Shown in pieces: positions 11,246 to 23,204 of a DNA stretch of 64,000 nt. Origin of the DNA: Salvator merianae. Its lineage: Eukaryota; Chordata; Lepidosauria; Squamata; Teiidae. Both the position numbers and the translations under genes were made by a program. Numbering within the stretch: the stretch's first letter is position 1; every line of letters starts with the position of its first letter. The stretch lies in the NCBI GenBank assembly GCA_003586115.2, contig QVOM02000090.1, forward strand, positions 12,759,637-12,823,636. Reading direction: 5' to 3'. The notes below the pieces were generated by a model, which saw only the letters and a list, made by a program, of their open reading frames with translations, was not told the origin of the DNA and did not search any database.

Positions 11246-11329
11246 TCCTCTCAATATTTTCTGTTGGAAGTAAGAAGAAACAACAGCGGGAGTAGTTAAA
11301 AAATGAAAGACAGATGCTCCAGAGCTTCT

Positions 11330-11640
11330 GATCTTTGGTGACGGCTCAGCCCTTTACTACTCTGTAATTTTAAGAGCTAATTATGAAATTACTGGCTGCC
11401 TTCGAAAAGAATTCCCTTCCAAACCAGAGTTTAAATTCTCTATAAACATCCTAAACCATAGCCACTTGTCTGGAGAGAGAAAGGGCCTTGTGTTAAAAGA
11501 AGGCAATTACTGGCACTGACCGTTTCCCAAGGTTATCTGGCAAGACACCAGCAATACAGTTAGTTTATGATCATTCTCGGCAACCAGAGGTTAAACAAAA
11601 CACAGATGCCGTGTTAATATTCGAGCGGGCTTCGACAACG
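11330..11640. promoter_or_regulatory. candidate conserved non-coding element
   Basis: Repeat-free, AT-rich block with AGAGCTAATTATGAAATTAC (11370-11389), two TAATTA-like homeodomain sites in close order. No coding frame. Enhancer-like by texture only. Confidence 0.25.
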
Positions 11641-12354
11641 CTCAGCACAGCCGTCGCCAAGTATGTGGTCGGCTGGCGAGGGTTCTGCCTTCCTGATGTT
11701 TGTGTCTGAAGTCACCCAGCTAAATCAAAAAACGCCGATCTCCAAATTGGAACTGACAAGGGGAGTCTCCAAGCTGGTTTACACTTGTATTCTGCAGAGA
11801 CTCCAACGGCAGCTCTCTTGCCAAGAACGAAGGCTGCGTGATTCAGTCAGAAAGGGGAAAAATGGGCAAGGATACGAGGGGCTGAAATAATAAGAAGGGA
11901 CAGAAAAGCTCCGCAGCCCAGCAGAGCAGTATGGGCAAAAGTGTGTGTCTCTGTTCACAAGGAAAAGAGAAAGGAAAGCAAGAAAGAAAAACAGAAACTG
12001 CTAGGCCTCAGAGGTTGCCAGGGGCAACCATGAAATTCATACTGACAGCCGGGAAGCTGACGGTGGGAGAATGCAAGCTGTATACCAGGGAAGATTTTTA
12101 ATATTTCCATTCCTCTAACAAAGCAACATTTGTTGCTCAAAAGCAGAAGAGAGCACCAGGGAGGCTTTCAACGAACTTTTAAAAACATAAGAATCGACAC
12201 TTGAGAAATACTTGATTAAAAGACTGGATGTTTCTGAGACAGATAAGCTTAGGTGGGAATAGGTTCATCTCAGAAATTGGCCAAATTGGGCAGTCTCGTC
12301 AACTGAGTCATAAACACAACTGAAGATTGCTGGGAGAAAAACTGTGAGCAAATT

Positions 12355-12427
12355 ATTACAGAAGTAGGCAATGGCAAACCACTTCTGTATGTCTGCCAAG
12401 AAAACTGCAGAGAGGGGCCCACGGAAT
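12355..12427 (+). mobile_element. tRNA-SINE body, first half of dimer
   Basis: A headless SINE body ('aggcaatggcaaaccacttc', then 'tctgccaagaaaactgcag') sits directly before a full copy in the same orientation. The abrupt start suggests 5' truncation of the first copy. Confidence 0.75.
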
Positions 12428-12645
12428 CTGGAAGCGGCTCAGTGGTAGAGCCTACTAAATGGAAAGCAGAGGGTTGCCAGTTCGATCCCTCGCGTCTTCC
12501 CAGAAGTAGGCAATGGCAAACCACTTCTGTATCTCTGCCAAGAAAATTACACAGAGGTGCCCACGGAGGTGTCTGTGCAGTCTGCCAGGAGTCAGCCACA
12601 ACCCAGTGGTACACAAGAACAGCAGCAGCAACCTGTCATTGCCGT
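12428..12645 (+). mobile_element. tRNA-derived SINE, best copy in window
   Basis: It has a clear pol III A box GGCTCAGTGGTAGAGC (12436-12451) and a B box GTTCGATCC (12480-12488) at tRNA-like spacing. The body 'aggcaatggcaaaccacttc' follows, and a 3' segment ends with 'ggagtcagccacaac' and an 'acacaagaacagcagcagca' tail. It is the reference copy for the family in this annotation. Confidence 0.85.
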
Positions 12646-13057
12646 AACAGGTTTAATGAGGTTAGGGTATCAGTTTGATAATGTTTATGCTTCTGATGGT
12701 AGGACTTGGGGCATTCCTTGAGCAGCTCCAGGGCTCGGCAGGCAAGCACACCTCCAGCAACCGGCCAACAGGCTGCCCTGAAAGGGTAGACTCTGCCCTT
12801 AGAGATGCCTTATAGCCACAGGGTGGCCAAGAAACAGCTCCAAGGCCACATGTGTCCTAATTCATCTCCTTCACCATGTAGGACGATGACAGAGGACGGC
12901 AGCAGCTTTCCTTCCAAAACTGTGGGGGCTTCGGAGGCCAGGAGGTGTCTGCCATATAGCCTTCCACCCCAGCGAAAGCCTTCGATACTCCCGTCACGTA
13001 CATCTTCCTGACTGTCACTCCTGAAATGCACTTTCTTCTTGTATAAAGCAATGAATC

Positions 13058-13245
13058 ATAGAATCATAGAATCATAGAGTTGGAAGGGACCTCTAGGGTC
13101 ATCGAGTCCAACCCCCTGCTCAATGCAGGATTCACTAAAGCATCCCAGACAGATAACTGTCCAGCCTCTCCTTGAAGACCTCCAGCGAATGGTTCCATTC
13201 TGGGAAACCACCGTACTATATGGCCTGCGTTAGGGAGAATGGACG
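13058..13245 (-). mobile_element. CR1 LINE 3' end
   Basis: The plus strand begins with three ATCATAGA repeats, then 'gttggaagggacctctaggg' and 'gagtccaaccccctgctc'. This is the reverse complement of the CR1 3' terminus, whose short ATTCTATG-type direct repeats replace a poly(A) tail. 5'-truncated, no ORF left. Confidence 0.85.
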
Positions 13246-14855
13246 CCATTGCCACTTTCCCCAGTTGCCAGTTAGCGGCAATAACATTTTACCATGAACT
13301 TGCACAATGTGGTTTCGTGCTATACGAGGGAGGCCACATTTTAGAGATTGCGCACAAGCAAAACTGTGTGATGTGACAGGCAGCTACATTCTGCGCAGAC
13401 AAGGTGAATTCCTCCCCCTTTCTCTGTAACTGATGCTTATTCCCTCTCCCTGTTCATTTTTGTGCGTCAAACAGTTACTACTGGCTGCCTGCGATTACTG
13501 CTTTGCCCCTAAAAGTCTTGCTAGGATGGAGTCTGCTGTGCACTTGTCCGTCCACAGGTGGGCTATGACTTAACTTGCCAGGAAACCTAGACACAATGCT
13601 TCATTGTGCCTGCTGCAGCCGCCTGAAATGAAGAGTTAATCCATCAGGTTATTCTCTTTGAGAACATGAGTCGACGGTTAGTCGGTGCGCATATAAATTC
13701 TTCTCCCTGTGCAGTGTTCTTAAACAAGATTTAGAGTGTTCAAATGACAATTCAGCAAGAAGAATTCTTAGAATGATTCAGGCATTTCTCTTTCAAGTGC
13801 ACAAAATCTATTCCTTTTGCTTTCCTTGTCTCCCACATCAAACTGCCTGAGGGGACCTAGCTATACTATGATCTCCAGCTGTTAACAGCAGTTTTTTTTT
13901 TCCAGGTGGGGTGAAGGAAGAAGAGAACATAAATGAAAAAAAACACACCAGCTTGCCTAAAAAAAAAAAAGCCTCGTACCAAGGAATGTACTGACTCAGT
14001 ACATTCTCCGATGTCACTCACAGGCAGCTTTATTGATTACTCACTCCAACCGTATCAAAATATCTCACTGTGCAGAGGAACGGTCAGGCAAAACCAATAC
14101 ATGCAATATAAATAAAATGATAAAATCCAGACTGATACCCTGAACAGACCAGATTGCCTAATCCTTCTCTGTACAATCAAAGAGGGGCGATCGTGTGCTT
14201 TTATGGCATAAAGGGCCACTTCTTCGGTGACAAACAAATCAATCCTTCATAACAGAAGAGTCAACCTGGTTCTACCATCTAAATTAGGAGTGTCTGCTGA
14301 GAGTTGAACATGTGGAGGGCCACAGTTAATCCCTTAATCTAAAAGCTTCCTTTTTCTTCAGCAAAGGGATAAGATACTGTTCTACAGAGTTCATTATAAT
14401 CAGCAGTCGAAAAATATGGTGGGCCACCCCATCCAACTCTTGATTTCCATGTATGCTTCTCTGGTCTTGGAAGAAATAGACCTTCTGGGCTGAAAAAGTG
14501 TGCTTATGTCCTTCTCATGGAACATGTCCCTCAAGAGTGCCCAAGGTCAGAAAATCTCCCATACGCTCCAGTGTTTTTGCAGGAAACCTGGAAGTCAACG
14601 TTATTCTTCTCCATTAGTGCCTTCGCTGGAGAGCCCCAAAGGATGTGACATATTCTTTGCTGGAAACCACCAGCTTAGAAAGACCCTAGAGCTTGCTACA
14701 AGACTTCTCCTGCATAAATTAAGTCAAGAAAGCACAAGAAAGGCGATCTTTAAGAAAAGGAAAAAGGAAAGGTTGATTTAGCTAGTTGGCTTGGCACAGC
14801 TCAGAAATCTCAGTGAGATTTTCCAGCCTTGAATTAATGCTTTAAAGTAATACCC
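13246..14855. other. unique sequence, nothing recognised
   Basis: Only short frames. Two A-runs (13936 and 13962 regions) and T9 at 13893 are present. No repeat family recognised. Confidence 0.4.
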
Positions 14856-15180
14856 TGACACAGCAAATCATCCTCCTTATGAGACGATACTAATCCCTTC
14901 ACATTTCATGGCCCAGATGAGATTTAGATCCTGAAAAGATGCCTTAACTTCTTTCGCATTCCCCGAGATCCAAACGGGACTTGGCTTTGGCATCTAAGCG
15001 CACACGTCTCCTCGACGGGCTACAAAAAGCCAGGTGGCAACAAAATCACAGTTATCCAAGTAAAGCACATTAATGACAGGAGATAAGCTTATTTACCAAC
15101 CTATCAATGTTAACCCTTTTCATTGTCACAGTCACAAGCGCCTATAGCTGAGCTGAAGATAAAGATTTGCTGCAACTAAT
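14856..15180. promoter_or_regulatory. candidate conserved non-coding element
   Basis: Contains ACATTAATGACAGG and GATA-type AGATAAG (15081-15087) and AAGATAAAG sites in repeat-free sequence. The block looks enhancer-like, but conservation was not tested. Confidence 0.25.
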
Positions 15181-15182
15181 TT

Positions 15183-15340
15183 ATCTCCCTCCCTCCTTCC
15201 TTCTTTCCTTTGTTCCATCCTCTCTCTTTTCCTCCCTCCCTCCCTTCCTCCATCCTTCTTTCCTTTCTTCCTTCCCTCCTCTCCTCCTCCCCACATTCCT
15301 TTTTATTTCGTTCATTTGTTCTTTCCTTCCTCCCCTAGCC
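15183..15340. repeat. CT-rich low-complexity tract
   Basis: Irregular TCCC/TTCC/CTTT mixture on the plus strand. The 66-codon frame through it is composed of Ser, Phe, Leu and Pro only and is an artefact. Confidence 0.85.
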
Positions 15341-15889
15341 ACCTCTATAAATTTTGCATCTGCATAATCTCATAGGACACGATGTTCTGGGAGGTTCCTA
15401 AACTAGAGCTCTAAACTAGTGGATAAGCCAGATGAACTTAAATAATTATTTGGAAAAGTTTGGGGCTGCTGCTGATTAACCCTTGCACAGCTGTGCCTCA
15501 CAGCCTGGCACCATGAGAACAATGGCACAGGGCTGACTGACCCAGCCAGAAGCCTCCCTTTGATGCCCCAAACCTTGCTGCAAACCACTGAGGACCAAAA
15601 CATGCTCTCTTCTTTAAGGTGCTTTTGAGATGCTTTTGTTTTTGGCTACGTGCAAGCACAACCTCTGTCTGCCAAGAATGCAACCATGGAGTCACAGAAA
15701 TGTGGTCCAGGTCGTATCTAACAGCAAAAGCAAGAAGATTCCTTCTTGTAATTTAACAGAGATAGAGCACTGGAAAACTGGGTGTTTGGGTGCCTTTCTT
15801 CTTGCATTCAGCCGGCTACTCGTGCATTTATACCTTGACTTTCCTTTTTGAAGAAAAAAATATTACAGTCTTATACCGGTACAATATAT

Positions 15890-16073
15890 GAAGCAATATA
15901 GCAAAAGTTATTCCCTTTCCCTCTCAGGTTTGTCCTCTCTACAACCCTATGGGAATGGCTAGACTAAGAGGGAGTAGATGACCCCATGACCTTCTAGGGT
16001 CAAGAGGGGAATATGAACTGCAGTGTTCTCGGTCAGCACTCTGACCGCTTTGCCATGCTGGCTCTACAGGTTA
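15890..16073 (-). mobile_element. MIR-like CORE-SINE
   Basis: On the minus strand the sequence opens with 'gagccagcatggcaaagcgg' (tRNA-like head with A-box character) and runs to 'cccatagggttgtagagagg', the MIR-type 'cctacaaccctatgagg' segment. Head and 3' portion are in the correct order. Confidence 0.6.
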
Positions 16074-16125
16074 TCATTCCTTCCTCTTGTTTTATTCGCT
16101 TTAGTATTCAGCCAGCAAGGAATTC

Positions 16126-16150
16126 TTTTGTTGTTGTTGTTGTTGTTTTT
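16126..16150. repeat. (TTG)n microsatellite
   Basis: Seven to eight TTG units. Confidence 0.85.
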
Positions 16151-16159
16151 AATCACAAG

Positions 16160-18220
16160 TCAGCCTATACAATACCCATGCCTTATATGTGGAGATACTC
16201 GAACAGAAGATCACAGGAGAATTCTACCATTCCCTTCTTCGATGTTGTGCCTTTTTTATCTTCTTTTTTTTTTTTTAACAAGAAGGGCTAAATTTCCTCT
16301 GAGAAGAATGTGCCTTCCCAGGTGAGGCAGAAACCAACTGCTGGAACAAAACAGCCTTTCCATCAACTGCTTCTTTCAGCATTAAGTATCTGATACTTCC
16401 CGTCTCCTTCCGCCATCCAAAGATATTACTCAACAGACTTTGGGAGTTGAAGAGTAGGAAAATCACTGCCAGATTGAAAGCAACTGAGCTTCATTCGGGG
16501 AGTGGGGTGGGGAGAAACCACAGAAGATGACACATTTATTCTAAAATCTTATTTCTCTTTCAGACAGGCCTTGAAAGACAAGCAGGCTTATCAAGTTCAG
16601 AAAATTGAGGCCCATTTCAGACAACGCACCACAGTTAAACTCTACCAGAAGTCCCAACACAGCTTGAGTGTGAGAAGCTGCCACCAAATTATGATGTACA
16701 GCTATCTGTTGGCTTTCATTTTCCATGTTCTCAGCATTCTAGATCCTTAACTCCAGTGACTCAAGGAGGCTGAGAGATTGCGTTAATTCAGGCCTATTTG
16801 GTCAGTACAAGTTCTGGCCAAACCCTGATTTCTGATCTTACCTTGCACGATAATGATTTTCCAATTTCGATATACAGAAACCCCAAGCAATGGTGGCATT
16901 TTTTCCATCAATGCATGCCATGATGTCTGAATTGATTTATGGGGTATTTTACAGTAGACTTTTTGAAGTAATTGGGGCAAAATTGAAGAGTATTAGTACT
17001 ACTTTGCTTAACTGCTTATTCTAAAGTCAACCAATACAAAATACAAAGTAATGCAGTGAAACCATACACATTGGCATAAACACACAAGCCCACATCCAAG
17101 TATACCTTGCCTCAATGCTATCTTTCCAGGCCCTTATTTGCCCTCTAAAGATCTGGCAGGGAGCCTCAGATTGTGTGTCATTGTGCAGTGTGCTCATGGG
17201 TATCCCCCCGGCTCCAAAAAATCTGGGCAGGGCAATGTAGGGGCAAGGTGTGTTAACCTGAGTGTTCACCTTGGTCACAGGGCCAAATCTGTGTTCCTCT
17301 TAGCAAACCCAGCCCCCCTTGCAGAGGGACAACATCATCTCAAATGTTTCAAGAAGCACTGGAGATCGAACATATCACTTACCTCCCTATATAGCTCTAT
17401 ATTACAATAGCCTTATTTTAAAAAAAAAAAATCATAGGAGAATTGAAAACTCAATTACAGAAGAGATTAAAAGCATGCATCCAAACTGTGGGCTAGCAAT
17501 CTCTCTCTTCTTTTTCAATACGCGCATGCAGATGCTACATCTTGAGGGCGCATGTTCCAAGTTCTGCTCATTGGCAATGTATGCTTCCACCAAGTCTGGT
17601 GCCCTGGCAAGAGAACAAGCTCAGGGAACGAATCCTGTGTTGGCTAATTCACCTAAGGGACTGTTATCTCCAAGCCGAAGGAATTTAAGACATTTTAATT
17701 TTCTACTTATCAAGGAAGAAAGAAAACAGTGGGGCTCATTCCTTTACTACAATACTTCCAATCAACATCCTTTAATAGCCAGCATTTAAGCAGAAGCCGG
17801 AAAAAAAGGGTATGAGAGAGAGGGGAAATGTCTAAAACTAAGTTTTAAAAGGAATTAAATCTCCATATATTTAACAATACTGTACTAAATCTGGAGTTGG
17901 ATTCCAAAGTGAGAAATGGGCTTTAGTTCACTTTACAAAGATAACGGAGGGCAAACCTAACTGACTGAAAACAATGGCCCATTAAGTTTGCACCACCAAA
18001 GGGACAGAAGTGTTTCCAGAGCTCTATTTAATTACTTTACAAGTATTAATCCTTATTATGCACCAATTAGAAGTGGTTCTCTCCCCTACACACGCAATCT
18101 CATTTAGTCAAAGTATGCTTCATGGCTTAAATCATTTTTGAATAAGAGGTAGCCCTTGGTAGAATCTGGGAAGACCAAAAAGGCAGGGATGTAGTATGTA
18201 TGTAAGTAAGGCAGAGTACA
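16160..18220. other. unique sequence; one possible conserved block
   Basis: No gene or repeat family recognised. A plus-strand frame of 82 codons (16502-16750) follows a 'tatttctctttcag' acceptor-like site at about 16550-16563, but no donor and no domain support it as an exon. TTTAATTAC at 18027-18035 and nearby ATTAATCC give a conserved-element feel to 18000-18140. Confidence 0.35.
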
Positions 18221-18224
18221 TAGA

Positions 18225-18448
18225 ACCAAATCAAGATGTTCGAAATTCAATTCACGTTCACAAAGTCAATCAATGATTTTGCATTCGTGGATATTCGCAT
18301 CAAAACGAAAATGCAGTTTTTTATATTTCCAAAACTTTGATCGAATCAAGCCAGTCTGCTGATGGTGAAAATGAAAGTGAGACGCAGAGATCCGAGTCTG
18401 GATTATCAAATGACCTGTTTGGATTCAACTTTGAGTGGGAATTCACAC

Positions 18449-18450
<2 letters not shown>
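18225..18450 (+). mobile_element. GTTCG-rich hAT-like element, copy B (decayed)
   Basis: Starts 'agatgttcgaaattcaattc' and carries 'tttgatcgaatcaagccagt', which lines up with the 'attcgatcgaaacaaaacag' core of the 35787 copy. The right end is lost against a (CA)n run. Confidence 0.4.

Positions 18451-18484
<34 letters not shown>
18451..18484. repeat. (CA)n microsatellite
   Basis: About 16 uninterrupted CA units, likely polymorphic. Confidence 0.95.
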
Positions 18485-18487
<3 letters not shown>

Positions 18488-18499
18488 TTTCCTGTTGTT

Positions 18500-20115
18500 T
18501 TAATGGAACGAAGTTGCTTTGTTAACCAAAAAAAAAAAAGGAAGGCAGTCTTCCGACTGATGGATAGGGTATCAAGAGTGCATGTGTTTTTAATTAGATC
18601 ACACACTAGGCTTAGCATACCACATGGGACTATTGTGAGGACAAAATTGAGGGGAGAAGGAAACTGCTCATCACTGTGAAGTCTTCTGGGGGGAAAGGTG
18701 AAAATGGAAAACTCAATACAGTGCTATGTACTGTAGACTCAAGCTTTCCTTGAGTTCCAGCAAAGAAGCGCAGGGAGCTGTCCAGCGGGTCAGGTCAGAG
18801 TACAAGGGAGCTGTCCATCTATGGGTGGATGCATGGGGAGCCAAGTGGGATGCGGTGTTTTAGCAGCCAAAGGGGGTAGCTCCTTAGCCAACCTCTCTCC
18901 CTCTGTGTCTTCTGGGATGTGAGCCAGTTCAGCGTGTAAAGGAAGAGGGAAGGAGAAGTAAATTGCCAGATCAAGGGTTACTACAAGCTGCTCAAGTGTG
19001 CTCCTCCACATGACCTTGAAGTACATGCCCCAACATTCCACTGCCAGCTTCCATACCAGCCTAGTTGAATGCTGGGAGGTTTAGTTCAGGGACATTTGGG
19101 AGTCTGCACCTGAACGCTCCTGGCTGATGGCACGCTTTGAGCATATGTCAGCAAAATCAGCTTTTAGTGTCCACATTGTCCTTTTTTTTTTAACTTCTTC
19201 CTCTCCCTCTTCCTTCCTCTTCTTGGGCCCATCAGTGTTCCTAAAGAAACAGCTGAAAACCCAACACAATGCACTGGTTTCTGCCCAGGCTGCCTAAACT
19301 GGTTTCTGCTACGAAACCATCAGCATTCAGGGCACAAAAGCGAGCTTGCTTTTTTGAGCATCTCTCATGACCGGAACATGTTAACTGCTTCCACTTTATC
19401 TGAACTGCAATCTGATTTGTAACCGGGCTTCAGTCTGACCCCCCCCGCCTTCCACTGCACGACCCCTCAGAAAATTGCAGCAAAGTTAAAATGGCAAGTT
19501 TATTTCCATCTGGAGCCACCTGCGTGAGCTGAGAGTATGCAAATCCTGTGACAAGCACCACGAGCAATTCTGAGTGCAAGACAGAAAGGTTGAAGGCGGG
19601 GAGACAGGAGACAGCTAAAGACTTTCTAGTTAAATATTTCAGTGCTTTCATCAAACATCTGTCCTCAGTGTTGCATTTCATAAACCCAGCAAGGTAATGT
19701 CTTGCAAAGATTAGCAGACACCTGCTCCGTCAGAGCCAAGGAGCGGGACAGCATGGTAAGGTAGCAAAGAGCTACCTTGAAGGGTTCTTGCAGTTTCTGC
19801 TGCTGACTTAAAAGGCTCCGGTGCTCACCTGAACTGAAAAAGCTCCCTTCCTAAAAAGTCTCTTCCAAGATAATGGCTCCATTCTTGTGGTGTTGTTGTT
19901 TTGTTAATGGGAAGGATTTGGCAGATCATGTGAAAATTATGTAGCCAGTCTGCATCACAGAGACAAAAGAGCACAGGAGGACAAAGGCAGCCTAGCACAA
20001 TGCTTAATGAGACATCTCAACTCCTTGCTTGTCTGAACAGTTATTTATGCAAACAAGTAACGGAGCCGCGGCATCGGAAAATGAACATTCCAGCAAAGGA
20101 GTCGGGTCAGAGGTT
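18500..20115. other. unique sequence, nothing recognised
   Basis: Repeat-poor stretch without recognisable exon or RNA gene. Short frames lack family signatures. Confidence 0.4.
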
Positions 20116-20117
20116 AA

Positions 20118-20420
20118 CTTTATGGCAGTTTATTGGCAAAACAAATAAAAACATTGCTTTGCATTAGATTCTAAACGCATAGAAATTAAAAAGAATAAAT
20201 AATAAATAAAAACAGTGCAGCACCCAGAGGAAGAGAAGTGTGTCTTTATCCCTAGACCTGGTTAAAGAGAGGTGTTTTCATCAACTGCCTAAATGTATCA
20301 AGTGATGGTCCTTGATGCATCTCAGAAGGGATGCCATTCCACATCCTGGGGGCTAACACCAAGGACGACCTTTTAGCAGAGGGAATACCTTAACCTATTT
20401 CCAACACCAGGTACCACTTC
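20118..20420 (-). mobile_element. L2-like LINE 3' end
   Basis: Complement order: (aataaa)n tail, 'ttaaagagaggtgttttca', 'gccattccacatcctggggg', then 'aaggacgaccttttagcag'. The last part mirrors, on the minus strand, the decayed 'FSV-APR-WN' end of LINE ORF2. 5'-truncated. Confidence 0.5.
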
Positions 20421-21012
20421 CTTTTAGCTGCCTTATTTCTGCCCTATCTGTAATGAGCACAGTTTACCACCAGTATGTGGTGGTTCTCTAGACTGAGTAA
20501 ACTGGGTAACGCGCAACAAAAGGTTCCCCACGCTGATTCATCATGAACTGTGGTTAGCAGCAGATGATGCAATGGCTACCACAGTGATAATGACAGAAGC
20601 AGGAAGGAATACCAGAAAAACTGGAATGAGATTTTTTTTTTCCCCTTAGGTGTCTGAAGGGTAGAAAAAAAATGTGCATTAATACTAGCCCAAGGGTGCA
20701 AAAATGACTCATCGTTTCAAAGAAGTTTGTTTTCCTATGCGATTGGCTCCATCAGTGCCAGTTTAGCATTAGGCTTTTAAAGCCAATCTCAGGAGATCTG
20801 AGGGGAAGTTGAAGCAGCAAAAACAGGAAGACAATGCTCTGCTCCCTATTTCCTTTTTGCAATATAACAGGAACACGATAAAGCTGCTGCTGCTGCTGAG
20901 GCTTAAATTGATCAATCACCTTTCCTACCTACTCCACACAATTTTCCTGAGCAGGCTCGGAATATCAGATACAACAAAGGTGGACACCATTTAGATAAAA
21001 CTTCCATTTGAA

Positions 21013-22185
21013 TGAAGGAACGCAAGGAAGACCATTGACCATCCAGGGGGGACATCTCGAAGACGCGAGGAAGACCATTGACCATCCAGGGGGAACATCT
21101 CAAAGACGCAAGGAGGACCACTGACCATCCAGGGGGGACATCTCGAAGACGCAAGGAAGACCATTGACCATCCAGGGGGGACATCTCGAAGATGCAAGGA
21201 AGACCATTGACCATCCAGGGGGGACATCTCGAAGACGCAAGGAAGACCATTGACCATCCCCAGAGGGAACATCTCAAAGACGCAAGGAGGACCACTGACC
21301 ATCCAGGGGGGACATCTCGAAGACTCAAGGAAGACCACTGACCATCCAGGGGGGACATCTCAAAGACGTAAGGAGGACCACTGACCATCCAGGGGGGACA
21401 TCTCGAAGACGCAAGGAAGACCACTGACCATCCAGGGGGGACATCTCGAAGACGCAAGGAAGACCATTGACCATCCAGGGGGGACATCTCGAAGACGCAA
21501 GGAAGACCACTGACCATCCAGGGGGGACATCTCGAAGACGCAAGGAAGACCACTGACCATCCAGGGGGGACATCTCGAAGACGCAAGGAAGACCACTGAC
21601 CATCCAGGGGGGACATCTCGAAGACGCAAGGAAGACCACTGACCATCCAGGGGGGACATCTCGAAGACGCAAGGAAGACCACTGACCATCCAGGGGGGAC
21701 ATCTCGAAGACGCAAGGAAGACCACTGACCATCCAGGGGGGACATCTCGAAGACGCAAGGAAGACCACTGACCATCCAGGGGGGACATCTCGAAGACGCA
21801 AGGAAGACCACTGACCATCCAGGGGGGACATCTCGAAGACGCAAGGAAGACCACTGACCATCCAGGGGGGACATCTCGAAGACGCAAGGAAGACCACTGA
21901 CCATCCAGGGGGGACATCTCGAAGACGCAAGGAAGACCACTGACCATCCAGGGGGGACATCTCGAAGACGCAAGGAAGACCACTGACCATCCAGGGGGGA
22001 CATCTCGAAGACTCAAGGAAGACCACTGACCATCCAGGGGGGACATCTCGAAGACGCAAGGAAGACCATTGACCATCCAGGGGGGACATCTCGAAGACGC
22101 AAGGAAGACCATTGACCATCCAGGGGGGACATCTCGAAGACGCAAGGAAGACCATTGACCATCCAGGGGGGACATCTCGAGTACA
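21013..22185. repeat. 43-bp minisatellite, 27 copies
   Basis: The array repeats a 43-bp unit that contains CCATCCAGGGGGGACATCTC and the CpG-bearing TCGAAGACGC. I count 27 units. Twelve consecutive ones (about 21488-22010) are identical, while the edges vary. 'accattg' appears in units 1, 2, 4-6, 11 and 25-27 and 'accactg' in the rest. A 'ctcaaagacg' variant occurs in units 2 and 6, and as 'ctcaaagacgt' in unit 8. Unit 6 has a small insertion (ccccagagg). Because 43 leaves remainder 1 on division by 3 and the minus strand of the unit has no stop, all three minus frames stay open for hundreds of codons. No function is implied by these frames. Confidence 0.98.
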
Positions 22186-22555
22186 TCTACACATCCAGTC
22201 CTGTAGTTCCTTCCTCCCTATGCCCACCTTCCCATGCCAAATGTGGAGGGAAGAGGGTGATTGAAGGTTGATTAGGATGATGTAATTACATTGGGGGAAC
22301 CTAATTTTTATACCTTCAGGAGATCAGTGAAGAGACACCTGTCTACCCTGAGGAAACAGCTTCCGCTCCCCATTTGCAGGCACTGTTATTATTTTTAGGG
22401 GGTCTATTCTAGTGGTTGCGGCCTGATCCAGACATTAAAGCAACACCACGCTGTAAACGAACAGGGTAATACAAAGCAAGCCAGTTTTTACCGGCCATGT
22501 CAAAGGAAAACCACATGACAGGAGCAATCACTCATCACAGAAAACAAACCCGTCC
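22186..22555. other. unique flank of minisatellite
   Basis: No recognisable gene or repeat family. Confidence 0.4.
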
Positions 22556-22564
22556 CCTTTAAAG

Positions 22565-22636
22565 GCGGCGGTGGGGGGTGGGATGGGGTGGACGGACGAT
22601 CTCGCCTGCCGCTGGCCCCTCTCCTCCCCGGGGAGA
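22565..22636. other. GC-rich, G-tract cluster
   Basis: GGCGGCGGTGGGGGGTGGG and following GGGG runs give short-loop G-tracts compatible with a G-quadruplex on the plus strand. Several CpGs follow. Too small to call a CpG island. Confidence 0.4.
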
Positions 22637-22639
22637 TGA

Positions 22640-23045
22640 ATAATGTCAAGACGGATGCATAGTGAAACTACATTAGGAGGAAATTGGAAAGAAGAGGTTG
22701 TCACTCAGCTTTCTGAGGCTCAAACCAAAGCCGGCGACATTCGCATTTGCAGCTTCCCTTCTGGGCTCTGGGAGACGTTCAAAGCCAAGAAAGATTATGC
22801 TTCTGAGTCATCTCCAGCACCAGGAGCCTGTTATGAAGTGGTAGCTAATTAGGGATTCCACAGAGGCCACGAGCAAGCCAAGGGTATAGTTACCTTAATA
22901 ACAGCTTTCTGCCAAGGGATAAAAAAGAATATTCTCAGCTGCTAGCATGCCTTGGCAGACAGGTGAAGAATCGGGAGCAATAAAGATCAGAAAACCATTC
23001 TTACGAATGAGAGGGCTTTGTAAGGTTGGAACTGTGACAGCTGCA
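22640..23045. promoter_or_regulatory. candidate conserved non-coding element
   Basis: Repeat-free block with the palindromic homeodomain site CTAATTAG (22845-22852), CCTTAATAACAG and a GCTGCTAGC motif. A 69-codon frame crosses it but has no domain. Enhancer-like by texture only. Confidence 0.3.
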
Positions 23046-23107
23046 AAAAACCCAAACAAAACCCATGCTTATATTCTAGCACTGATTGATTGATTGGCCC
23101 TCTGTTG

Positions 23108-23126
23108 TGGTGGTGGTGGTGGTTAT
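23108..23126. repeat. (GGT)n microsatellite
   Basis: Six GGT units. Confidence 0.8.
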
Positions 23127-23204
23127 TCATTGTCCACTCTTGTAAATAATGCTCCCCAAATAACCACCCTAAGTGGGATCTAGTGAAGAATGAGCAAATA
23201 GCTC

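Noticed and set aside
12436..12500. tRNA gene
   Set aside because: A and B boxes are present, but the segment continues into a SINE body and does not close an acceptor stem; it is the SINE head.
21013..22185. CRISPR-like direct repeats
   Set aside because: Units are contiguous with no spacers, and the window is vertebrate nuclear DNA.
20912..22227. Long minus-strand reading frames of 271-363 codons
   Set aside because: They lie in the 43-bp minisatellite. The reading frame rotates through the stop-free unit, three frames overlap, and no start context, domain or flanking exon supports a gene.
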